Below are positions 1 through 6,177 of a stretch of DNA of 6,818 bases, one piece after another. The stretch is from NCBI GenBank assembly GCA_964574875.1, contig CAZNOX010000035.1:1-6818 (forward strand), in the 5' to 3' direction. Source of the stretch: DSCS01 sp035391585. Its GTDB lineage: Bacteria; Macinerneyibacteriota; Macinerneyibacteria; Macinerneyibacteriales; DSCS01. Positions within the stretch are counted from its first letter, which is position 1. Every line of letters starts with the position of its first letter. The notes beneath the pieces were generated by a model. That model did not search any database. It was not told where the DNA came from and was given only the letters and a program-made list of their open reading frames with translations. Made by a program: the position numbers and the translations under genes.

Positions 1-1
1 G

Positions 2-169
2 GAAAACCCGGAGCTTGTGGAAACGGGTCTGATCCTCCCCCCGGATATTCCCATGGAGGAACTGGAGGCGGTGTGCCGGCAGGAGAGTAAAGACGAGAGG
101 ATGCAAAGGATCCTTCCCCTCCTCTCCTGGGAAAGAGTCTATGACGGGATCGGAGACCTCTTCCCATGA
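2..169 (+). CDS. C-terminal end of an upstream protein, possibly a glycosyltransferase (5' partial)
   Basis: An open frame enters from the left edge and runs 55 codons to the TGA at 167-169, which overlaps the ATG of the next gene as ATGA. The same four-base overlap occurs at every other junction here, which supports this being a real gene of the same operon. The visible tail is acidic and hydrophilic, with a proline-rich piece (LILPPDIPMEELEAVC) followed by a closing stretch SWERVYDGIGDLF. A Ser-Trp-(E/x)-(R/K)-V element followed by a short amphipathic helix is common at the C-terminus of GT4 glycosyltransferases, where it closes the GT-B fold. That resemblance and the neighbours are the only grounds for the functional guess; no catalytic motif lies in the window. 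The gene itself is fairly sure, its function weakly supported. Confidence 0.6.
   Translation, partial: ENPELVETGLILPPDIPMEELEAVCRQESKDERMQRILPLLSWERVYDGIGDLFP
152..155 (+). promoter_or_regulatory. Probable ribosome binding site for the double glycosyltransferase gene
   Basis: GGAG lies ten bases upstream of the ATG at 166, inside the end of the preceding gene. The spacing is at the long end of normal. The site agrees with the start chosen from protein similarity to the glycosyltransferase at 4927. Confidence 0.45.
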
Positions 170-2517
170 AAGAGACACTGATCCTCATTACCGACCATTT
201 TCCCTACGGGACAGGAGAGTCTTTTTTAGAAGAAGAGCTTCCCTTTTTATCACAGAACTTCGACGAAGTGATCATCCTGGCGAGAAACAAAGGGAAAAGT
301 GCGCGGCTTTTACCGGCTCATGTCCGCATCGTCCCTCTCCGTAGAAGGCTTGCGCTCTGCTCGTCTCTCTCTTTTTTACTGTCGCCTCAGGGTTTTTCTG
401 AGATGAAAGGGAAACGGGGGCGCAGCCGCGTGGAAGTGGTCAAACATGCCTGGCGATCGTCTCAAGTCGTCGACGAGCTGGAGTCCCTTTTGCGCGGGCG
501 CCTGGGGCGTGAACGGATCACTCTCTACTCCTACTGGCTCTTTTACGGAGCGCTGGCCCTGGCCCGGATCAAGGAGAGATACCCTGGCCTGACAACTTTC
601 TCCCGGGCCCATGGGTACGATCTCTATGAGGAGAGGAGAAAAGAAGGGTTTTTCCCTTTTCGCCGCTTTCTGACTCGTCAGCTGGACCATATCGTTTTTA
701 TCTCCCGGCATGGGAAAGAGTATTTTGAGAGCCGGTATCCGGATGAAAAGCAAAAGTATCACGTCTCTTATCTGGGAGTCCGGAGAGGGGGGGCTCCACC
801 GGAAGAAAAGGGAGAGGGGCTTTTTCATGTGGTGAGCTGCTCCGGGCTGACACCCAACAAGCGGGTGGATACCATCGCTCAGGCTCTTGCAGGCTTGAAA
901 GGCCGTCCTGTCCGGTGGACTCATTTCGGAGGTCCTCTGACAGGTGGGGAGATGAAGAAGGTGAAGGCCGCGCTGGCCGGTTGTTCCCATGTCCAATGGG
1001 ATTTCCCGGGCTGGGTTTCCCGGGAGGAGATCCGCTCCTTTTATGAAAAGGAGTCCATCCACTGCTTTGTCAATGCAAGCTTGTCCGAAGGCCTTCCCGT
1101 CTCACTCATGGAGGCCATGCATGCCGGGATCCCTGTGATCGCCCCCGCAGCAGGCGGGATCGGCGAAATCGTGGATGGAGAAAACGGGATCCTGCTTCCT
1201 GAAGCCTGTTCTCACGAAGAGATCGCCCAGGCTCTCTTGTCCCTTATGGAAATGCCCCTGAAAAGGCAGGAGATGAGCCGCAAAGCTTTTGAAAAAGCAA
1301 GCCGTCTCTTTTCTGCAGAAGAGAACTCCACCTCCTTTGCCGGATTACTCAGTGAAAAACCGAAACGGATCCTCTATCTCTACTGGGGAGAGATGAATGA
1401 CAGCAGCGGCCCCGCCGGCCATGTCCTGGGACTTATCCGGGGATGGATCACACAGGGATATGATGTGGATCTCCTCTCTTTTTCTTCCTCGTGGTCTTCC
1501 CGTGTGTCCGGGTTGCGCCATGTGAGCCTTCAACGAATGGGAACGCCGTGGGCGCGCATCGTCTCCTTCCGGAAAAGAGCCCTGCAGCTGATCCGGCAGA
1601 ACTCTTACGATTTTCTCTATCTGCGCATGAGCCAGCAGCTCTATTTCGGTTCCGGGACAGGGCTTCCGGTGCTGTATGAAGCCAACGGCATCATCGAAGT
1701 GGAAGCTCCTCTGATCAAGGAGATGTACCCCTTGTATGCCCGGCTGGAACGGGCCTATTGCCTTCCCCGGCTTATCCGGGATATGCGCCGGGCCCTGGGT
1801 GTCATCGTCATCACGTCGCGGATGAAAGAGTATTTTATCCGAAAATACGGGATCGAAGAGAAACGGATTCTGGTCACAGGAAACGGGGCAGAACCCTCAC
1901 CGGAACCGGCCTCTTCCCGAAAAGGGGAAGCGAAACTCTCGCTGGTCTTTGTGGGAAATCTACGCAAGTGGCAGGGGATCCACCGTGTCATCGATGAGAT
2001 GATCACAAGAGACAGGCGTGACCTTACGCTTACGGTGATCGGCGGAGGAGAACTTTTTGACGTCCTCAAGGAAAGAACCCGGCAGAACCCCGCTGTCTCC
2101 ATCACCCTGACAGGCCCCCTTCCGCGTGAAGAAGCCCTGGAGCGCCTGCGGGGATGTGACATCGGGCTGCTTCCCATCACCGGCCAGAGAGTGAACAGAG
2201 TGAGGGGGGTCTATCCGCTGAAGTTGAACGAATACTGGCTGGCCGGCCTTCCCATCCTGGCCTCTGATATTCCTGATATGGATATTGTGGAGAGCGCCGG
2301 GGGGGGGTTCAATTTCCGGGCGGATGATGCTGATGATTTCTTCAGCCAACTGGACCGGTTTGCCGCTCTCTCCCCTGACAAGCGCCGGGAGATAGGGGAA
2401 AAGGGCCGCGCTTATGTCCTGAAAAACCGGACATGGGAGAAGATCAGCCGGGATGTGATGACGTACTATGGAATCGGGACAGATGGCGTGATACCGGGAG
2501 AAAACGAGGAAAGATGA
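166..2517 (+). CDS. Tandem GT4-GT4 fusion glycosyltransferase (783 aa)
   Basis: Two complete GT-B fold glycosyltransferase units in one cytoplasmic polypeptide, each expected to transfer a sugar from a nucleotide-sugar donor to a growing glycan. Unit 1 (about residues 1-397) has an N-terminal Rossmann start (LILITDHFPYG), a RAHGYDLY motif at 147-154, a donor-site Lys-Arg pair at 232-233, and the GT4 E-x7-E signature at E308 and E316 (EGLPVSLME), followed by the usual G-x-P-V and GGxxEIV segments. Unit 2 (about 400-775) starts afresh with KRILYLYWGE, has VFVGNLRKWQG at 594-604 and ends with YPLKLNEYWLAGLP (683-696). Its Glu689 matches the second Glu of E-x7-E, but the first is Gly. GT4 enzymes are normally 350-420 residues, so the length fits two, and the linker is only a few residues. 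Unit 1 aligns along its length with the protein at 4927-6177, which also supports the start at 166. Donor and acceptor sugars cannot be read from the sequence. A run of nine G at 2299-2307 encodes Gly712-714. The gene is GC-rich compared with the genes downstream. Confidence 0.92.
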   Translation: MKETLILITDHFPYGTGESFLEEELPFLSQNFDEVIILARNKGKSARLLPAHVRIVPLRRRLALCSSLSFLLSPQGFSEMKGKRGRSRVEVVKHAWRSSQVVDELESLLRGRLGRERITLYSYWLFYGALALARIKERYPGLTTFSRAHGYDLYEERRKEGFFPFRRFLTRQLDHIVFISRHGKEYFESRYPDEKQKYHVSYLGVRRGGAPPEEKGEGLFHVVSCSGLTPNKRVDTIAQALAGLKGRPVRWTHFGGPLTGGEMKKVKAALAGCSHVQWDFPGWVSREEIRSFYEKESIHCFVNASLSEGLPVSLMEAMHAGIPVIAPAAGGIGEIVDGENGILLPEACSHEEIAQALLSLMEMPLKRQEMSRKAFEKASRLFSAEENSTSFAGLLSEKPKRILYLYWGEMNDSSGPAGHVLGLIRGWITQGYDVDLLSFSSSWSSRVSGLRHVSLQRMGTPWARIVSFRKRALQLIRQNSYDFLYLRMSQQLYFGSGTGLPVLYEANGIIEVEAPLIKEMYPLYARLERAYCLPRLIRDMRRALGVIVITSRMKEYFIRKYGIEEKRILVTGNGAEPSPEPASSRKGEAKLSLVFVGNLRKWQGIHRVIDEMITRDRRDLTLTVIGGGELFDVLKERTRQNPAVSITLTGPLPREEALERLRGCDIGLLPITGQRVNRVRGVYPLKLNEYWLAGLPILASDIPDMDIVESAGGGFNFRADDADDFFSQLDRFAALSPDKRREIGEKGRAYVLKNRTWEKISRDVMTYYGIGTDGVIPGENEER
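2299..2307 (+). repeat. G9 homopolymer inside the glycosyltransferase coding region
   Basis: Nine consecutive G residues encode Gly712-Gly714 of the fusion protein. A length change not divisible by three would send translation into a stop soon after: TGA at 2325 in one alternative frame, TAG at 2393 in the other. Either would remove about the last 70 residues and uncouple the stop from the flippase start. Whether the tract varies in the population is not visible here. Confidence 0.6.
2506..2510 (+). promoter_or_regulatory. Ribosome binding site selecting the flippase start at 2514
   Basis: GAGGA sits three bases before the ATG at 2514 (GAGGAAAGATG). The spacing is short but workable for a start reached by ribosomes ending at the overlapping TGA. 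It favours 2514 over an in-frame ATG at 2433, which would add 27 charged residues with no resemblance to the N-terminus of flippases. Confidence 0.55.
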
Positions 2518-3845
2518 AGAGAAACGGATCATTGGAAAAGACATGTGACAGAAAGCTCTTTTTTGACTTTTCTTATAACTTCTTTGGAAATATCATAGTT
2601 TTCATCCTCTCCTTTTTTATCTCGATTATCATCGCAAGGCTTCTGGGTCCTGAGAAAAAGGGGGTCTATAGTCTGATTCTCTTTTTGCCCGGATTAATGA
2701 CGATGATTTTCGGGTTCGGCCTGGACGCAAGCACAATATACCATTATGGAAAGAAAGAGATCTCTCTCAGTGATTTAATTGCGCATAATAATTTCCTTGT
2801 TATCATATTATCCTTCCTGGCCATTTTGAGCGGATGCATCGTCATTTTTTTAGGCTACAATACCTATTTTGTCAATATCGACCGCGGATATCTTTTTTTA
2901 GCGTTAGCCCTTATCCCCCTGGGACTCTATTCAAGTATGCTGAAAGCGGTGTTGAGAGCAAAAGATGAGTTTAAAAAACTCAATATAGCGAATTTTCTAT
3001 CTACTCTCGTTTTGGGTCTATTTGTCTTGCTGCTTTTTTTCCGTGCCTCTGTGGGTCTCCTTGTTCTCATACAAATAGGAGCCCTGTTTGCAGGTATTAT
3101 CGTCTTGATCGAAATGACAAAAGGAAGTGTTCATTTTTCTTTCAAAAGAGAATCTGTTTTTATCAGGAAAAGTCTTCTCTATGGGGTCAAAGTCCATTTT
3201 TCGAATATTATCTCATATTTTCATTATCGTGTTGATCTTATCATCATCAATATGCTCATGACTCCGTTGTTTGTGGGATATTACTCATTAGCCGTCAATA
3301 TTGCTGAAAAGGCCTGGATGTTATCTCAGTCCATCAGTTCAGTTCTATTTTCAAGAATAACAAAAGAGGACAATGGAGATGATCAGAATTCGACAGTGAG
3401 GATATCACTCTTTATCACATTTTGGGGGACGATATCACTGTTGTTTGTTTTAACTTTCTGGGGAGGATTTCTGATTCCGATGATCTACGGGAATGACTAC
3501 TTACCGTCATATCCGCTGATCAAACTTCTTGCACCGGGGATCATTATGCTTTCAATTTCCCGCATCCTCTCTGCAGATCTTGCTGCAAGGGGCTATCCCC
3601 AGAAAACGATAATACCGAAACTCACCATGCTTCTTCTGAATATTGTTCTCAATCTTCTTTTTATCCCAAAATATGGAATCGGCGGAGCTGCAATGGCTAC
3701 AAGCATAACCTATACCATGAGCAGCGTGATGATTATTGTTATTCATCGGAAGATTTCATCTTCTGACTTTTTCAGATTCTTCTATCTGTCCAGGAATGAT
3801 ATCCGAAAACTCAAAAGAATCCTTAAAAAAGGAGATGGAGAATGA
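2514..3845 (+). CDS. Wzx-type polysaccharide flippase (443 aa)
   Basis: An integral inner-membrane protein of the polysaccharide transporter (PST/RfbX, MATE-like MOP) family, which moves undecaprenyl-linked glycan units from the cytoplasmic to the outer face. After a short charged N-terminus comes the family hallmark ARLLGPEKKGVYSL (41-54), ending the first membrane helix. Hydrophobic segments follow at roughly 21-41, 53-70, 93-114, 125-143, 159-176, 180-201 and 229-249, with more in the C-terminal half, consistent with 12-14 helices. YRVDLIIINML (238-248) and FIPKYGIGGAAMAT (383-396) match the conserved central and C-terminal blocks. Its length is normal for the family. The start at 2514 is chosen for the ATGA overlap, the GAGGA just before it and the normal N-terminus. 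The glycosyltransferases around it probably build its substrate. The gene is AT-rich, unlike the one before it. A membrane-bound teichoic or capsule glycan exporter of the same family is the alternative; substrate cannot be inferred. Confidence 0.92.
   Translation: MKRNGSLEKTCDRKLFFDFSYNFFGNIIVFILSFFISIIIARLLGPEKKGVYSLILFLPGLMTMIFGFGLDASTIYHYGKKEISLSDLIAHNNFLVIILSFLAILSGCIVIFLGYNTYFVNIDRGYLFLALALIPLGLYSSMLKAVLRAKDEFKKLNIANFLSTLVLGLFVLLLFFRASVGLLVLIQIGALFAGIIVLIEMTKGSVHFSFKRESVFIRKSLLYGVKVHFSNIISYFHYRVDLIIINMLMTPLFVGYYSLAVNIAEKAWMLSQSISSVLFSRITKEDNGDDQNSTVRISLFITFWGTISLLFVLTFWGGFLIPMIYGNDYLPSYPLIKLLAPGIIMLSISRILSADLAARGYPQKTIIPKLTMLLLNIVLNLLFIPKYGIGGAAMATSITYTMSSVMIIVIHRKISSSDFFRFFYLSRNDIRKLKRILKKGDGE
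3829..3834 (+). promoter_or_regulatory. Ribosome binding site of the HprK-like gene
   Basis: AAGGAG, seven bases before the ATG at 3842, within the last codons of the flippase gene. It is a strong site with ideal spacing and fixes the start at the ATGA overlap. Confidence 0.75.
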
Positions 3846-4930
3846 GGTATAAGATCTTTGGAAAATGTGTTGACATTCAAATCGAGCGGTTGAAGAAAAA
3901 AGAACGAATCCTGAATGAACTCGGCCTTTATGAAAGATCAGAGGATTCTCCTGATCTTCTGGTGGAGTTTGTTCCGTCTATCGATTATCATCAAATGGAA
4001 TACAATGCTCCTCAACCTTATTTCGAACTGGAGTCCTGGGATGTCTTTCAGACCACAGCGCATGTTGCTTTTCATAAAGATAGTCCCCGGGTTATCTTTA
4101 CAATACCGGAAGAAAAAGCGAATCTCAAAGCACTCAGAAAGAGATTCGCTCATATCGGTTTTGAGACCATGTCCACATCATTTGGACAGACTCTACACGA
4201 AACAGTCCTGATTCCGGCTATCCTTCGATATTTCTCAAATGAACTCTGCCCTTTTCATGGAAGTGCATTATTTTCTGAAAAGACAGGAAAAGCCGTGATT
4301 TTCAGCGGGCTGGGGGGAGTCGGGAAAACATCACTGGAAATGGGAATAATGCAGCGGGGCGGTTACCGTTTTCTTTGTGATGACCTCTGTCTCGTCAGCC
4401 GAAACGGGACTGTCTATGCGAATTTCAACTGGCCTAAAATATATGCCTACAATCTCTCATTGTTTCCCCAGATGAAAACACAGATCTCCAGGCATGACTC
4501 TCTCTTGGGTAAAATACAATGGATGTATAAAAGAGCATTGAATAAGCCTGTACGCCGGCGTATTTCTCCGGAAAAGCTCTACTGCAAGCCTGTGTGCCGA
4601 GAAGCCCCTCTGGGACAGATCTTTTTTCTCCATCAGGATAACACCCGTTTGCCCGGTATTGACAAACCTGACAGAAAATGGCCTGAAATATTCCTGAGCA
4701 TTATCAGTGATGAACTCTATCATGTTTTTTTCAGGTTTTTACAATGGAAAGAACTCAGAAAGCATGTGGAAGATAATGGTCAAGAGTCCCTTCTCGAAAG
4801 GATCAGAACCGATCTTGAAAACGGGTATCGGATTTTGGGAAAGAATCTTGACGGGATATATCTCTTTCATTCACCGAAACGATTCGATATCAACCGTGTG
4901 ACGGATATCCTGATCAAGGAGATCGAATGA
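3842..4930 (+). CDS. HprK-like kinase (HPr kinase/PEPCK fold), polysaccharide-cluster type (362 aa)
   Basis: The protein resembles the catalytic domain of HPr serine kinase, an ATP-dependent protein kinase built on a P-loop. The core is easy to see: FHGSAL with His139, a Walker A loop GLGGVGKTS at 156-164 with Lys162, then FLCDDLCLV with the acid pair Asp180-Asp181. In true HprK the equivalent His, P-loop Lys and Asp pair bind ATP and Mg and activate the serine, and the spacing between these elements is about the same here. All key residues are kept, so the fold is likely active. The N-terminal 130 residues do not look like the HprK regulatory domain, and the C-terminal third (APLGQIFFLHQ at about 260) resembles the HprK-related proteins seen in exopolysaccharide and lasso-peptide clusters rather than HPr-regulating enzymes. 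No signal peptide or membrane helix is apparent, so it should be cytoplasmic. Its substrate is unknown. HprK relatives in lasso-peptide clusters phosphorylate a peptide, but no peptide gene or PqqD-like partner is visible in this window. Confidence 0.82.
   Translation: MRYKIFGKCVDIQIERLKKKERILNELGLYERSEDSPDLLVEFVPSIDYHQMEYNAPQPYFELESWDVFQTTAHVAFHKDSPRVIFTIPEEKANLKALRKRFAHIGFETMSTSFGQTLHETVLIPAILRYFSNELCPFHGSALFSEKTGKAVIFSGLGGVGKTSLEMGIMQRGGYRFLCDDLCLVSRNGTVYANFNWPKIYAYNLSLFPQMKTQISRHDSLLGKIQWMYKRALNKPVRRRISPEKLYCKPVCREAPLGQIFFLHQDNTRLPGIDKPDRKWPEIFLSIISDELYHVFFRFLQWKELRKHVEDNGQESLLERIRTDLENGYRILGKNLDGIYLFHSPKRFDINRVTDILIKEIE
4916..4921 (+). promoter_or_regulatory. Ribosome binding site of the second glycosyltransferase gene
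   Basis: AAGGAG, five bases before the ATG at 4927, inside the end of the kinase gene. Sequence and spacing are good and support the ATGA-overlap start. Confidence 0.75.
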
Positions 4931-6177
4931 AAAAGAGACTCCTGATCCTTTTTACAAATCGATTTCCTTTTCATCAGGGTGAAGAGTTTGTTGAGAATGA
5001 GATTCCGTATTTATCTGCGAATTTCCATCAAGTTCTGATCATTTCCAATTCATCTGGTGCGACAGTTCAAAAGACATTACCAGACAATGTCATTGCGGAA
5101 CAGTGCGATCTTCAGCCATTGGGAAGAATGAAGTATTTGCATTATCTTTTCATGGTTTTTTCTGTGAGTTTTTTTCGTGAGCTCATGAGGATGCTCTTTC
5201 AATATAAAATCACTCCCACACGTCGGCGGGTAGGGCTACTGATGGAATATCTTCTGGACGGAAGACGATACAAGAAAGCATATCTCCATCTCATCAGCCG
5301 GTATAAGGAAAAGGATCGGCAATGTCTCCTCTACAATTATTGGATGAATCAATCGTCCCTTGGTGCTGTCAAGGTCAGACAAAAGATCAATTCAAAAATA
5401 ATCATCCGTGCTCACCGGTATGATCTTTACTTTGAACATCAATCTGCAAACTATATTCCCTGTAGAAAGGAGATCTTCAACCAAGCCGACTATATTTGTT
5501 TCATTGCAGAGGAGGGGCTCCGGTATTTTAGCAAAAAACATGATATTCGGGAAAAAGAGAAATTAGTCGTTTATCCCCTTGGAGTTCAAACCAATCTTCC
5601 TGTTGACAAAAGAAGAGTCCTGAAGGCGAATATGGTCAGTTGTTCCTACATTAATCCTGCTAAAAGGCTGCCCTTGCTTCTGGAAGCGCTTCAGGAACTG
5701 AAAAAGAAAGAGGTGACCTGGACACATATCGGCGGGGGAGATCACTTTGACCGTTTTAAAGAAGAGGTCTTTCATCAGCTTTCGGGTTGTGGCGGGGTCT
5801 CCGCCAGTCTCACCGGGAACCTGCCGAATCAGGATGTCAGACGTCTCCTTCGTGAAAGTGGTTTTAAGGTTTTTGTTAATGTCAGCTCCTCAGAAGGGTT
5901 GCCTGTCTCAATTATGGAAGCGATGGCCACCGGGATCCCGGTGGTGGCTACTCGTGTCGGCGGGGTATCAGAGATCGTGAACAACAACAATGGAAGGCTT
6001 CTGTCCCCCGATCCTTCTCCCGGAGAGATTGCTGACGCGCTTGCTTTTTTCCTGGACATGAAAGAAGAGATGTGGGAGAAGTTCTCGTTCAATGCTTATG
6101 AAACATGGAGGAATCATTTCTCTGATGAGAAAAACTATGGTGCCTTTATTGCGTTTCTTAATACGATTTTGCAATGA
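4927..6177 (+). CDS. GT4 family glycosyltransferase (416 aa)
   Basis: A retaining GT-B glycosyltransferase that should add a sugar from a nucleotide donor to the lipid-linked glycan at the cytoplasmic membrane face. It begins with a beta-strand start LLILFTNRFPFHQGEEF, carries RAHRYDLY at 161-168, SCSYINPAKR with the donor-site Lys246-Arg247, WTHIGGGDHF, and the E-x7-E signature at Glu323 and Glu331 (EGLPVSIME), followed by GIPVVATRVGGVSEIV. All the usual GT4 active-site elements are present and the length is normal for a single enzyme. Block by block it matches the N-terminal half of the fusion at 166-2517 (same order, same spacing, RAHxYDLY and EGLPVS.MEAM shared), so the two are homologues from the same subfamily. 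At the DNA level they have diverged strongly and this copy is AT-richer outside the core motif. They may use related donors or add consecutive sugars, but specificity is not readable. The start is well supported by the AAGGAG before it and by alignment with the N-terminus of the fusion. Confidence 0.93.
   Translation: MKKRLLILFTNRFPFHQGEEFVENEIPYLSANFHQVLIISNSSGATVQKTLPDNVIAEQCDLQPLGRMKYLHYLFMVFSVSFFRELMRMLFQYKITPTRRRVGLLMEYLLDGRRYKKAYLHLISRYKEKDRQCLLYNYWMNQSSLGAVKVRQKINSKIIIRAHRYDLYFEHQSANYIPCRKEIFNQADYICFIAEEGLRYFSKKHDIREKEKLVVYPLGVQTNLPVDKRRVLKANMVSCSYINPAKRLPLLLEALQELKKKEVTWTHIGGGDHFDRFKEEVFHQLSGCGGVSASLTGNLPNQDVRRLLRESGFKVFVNVSSSEGLPVSIMEAMATGIPVVATRVGGVSEIVNNNNGRLLSPDPSPGEIADALAFFLDMKEEMWEKFSFNAYETWRNHFSDEKNYGAFIAFLNTILQ

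Noticed and set aside
376..1062. Long open frame of 228 codons on the - strand.
   Set aside because: It is antisense to the first GT4 unit, whose motifs and homologue at 4927 prove the + strand coding. The minus product is rich in Pro, His and Ser with no recognisable domain, as expected for a shadow in GC-rich DNA.
2433..2513. N-terminal extension of the flippase from an upstream in-frame ATG.
   Set aside because: The extra 27 residues are charged, lie inside the fusion gene in another frame, do not resemble flippase N-termini and lack the GAGGA that precedes 2514.
1960..2544. Open frame of 194 codons on the - strand across the end of the fusion gene.
   Set aside because: It lies opposite the conserved second GT4 domain and shows no motif or ribosome site of its own.
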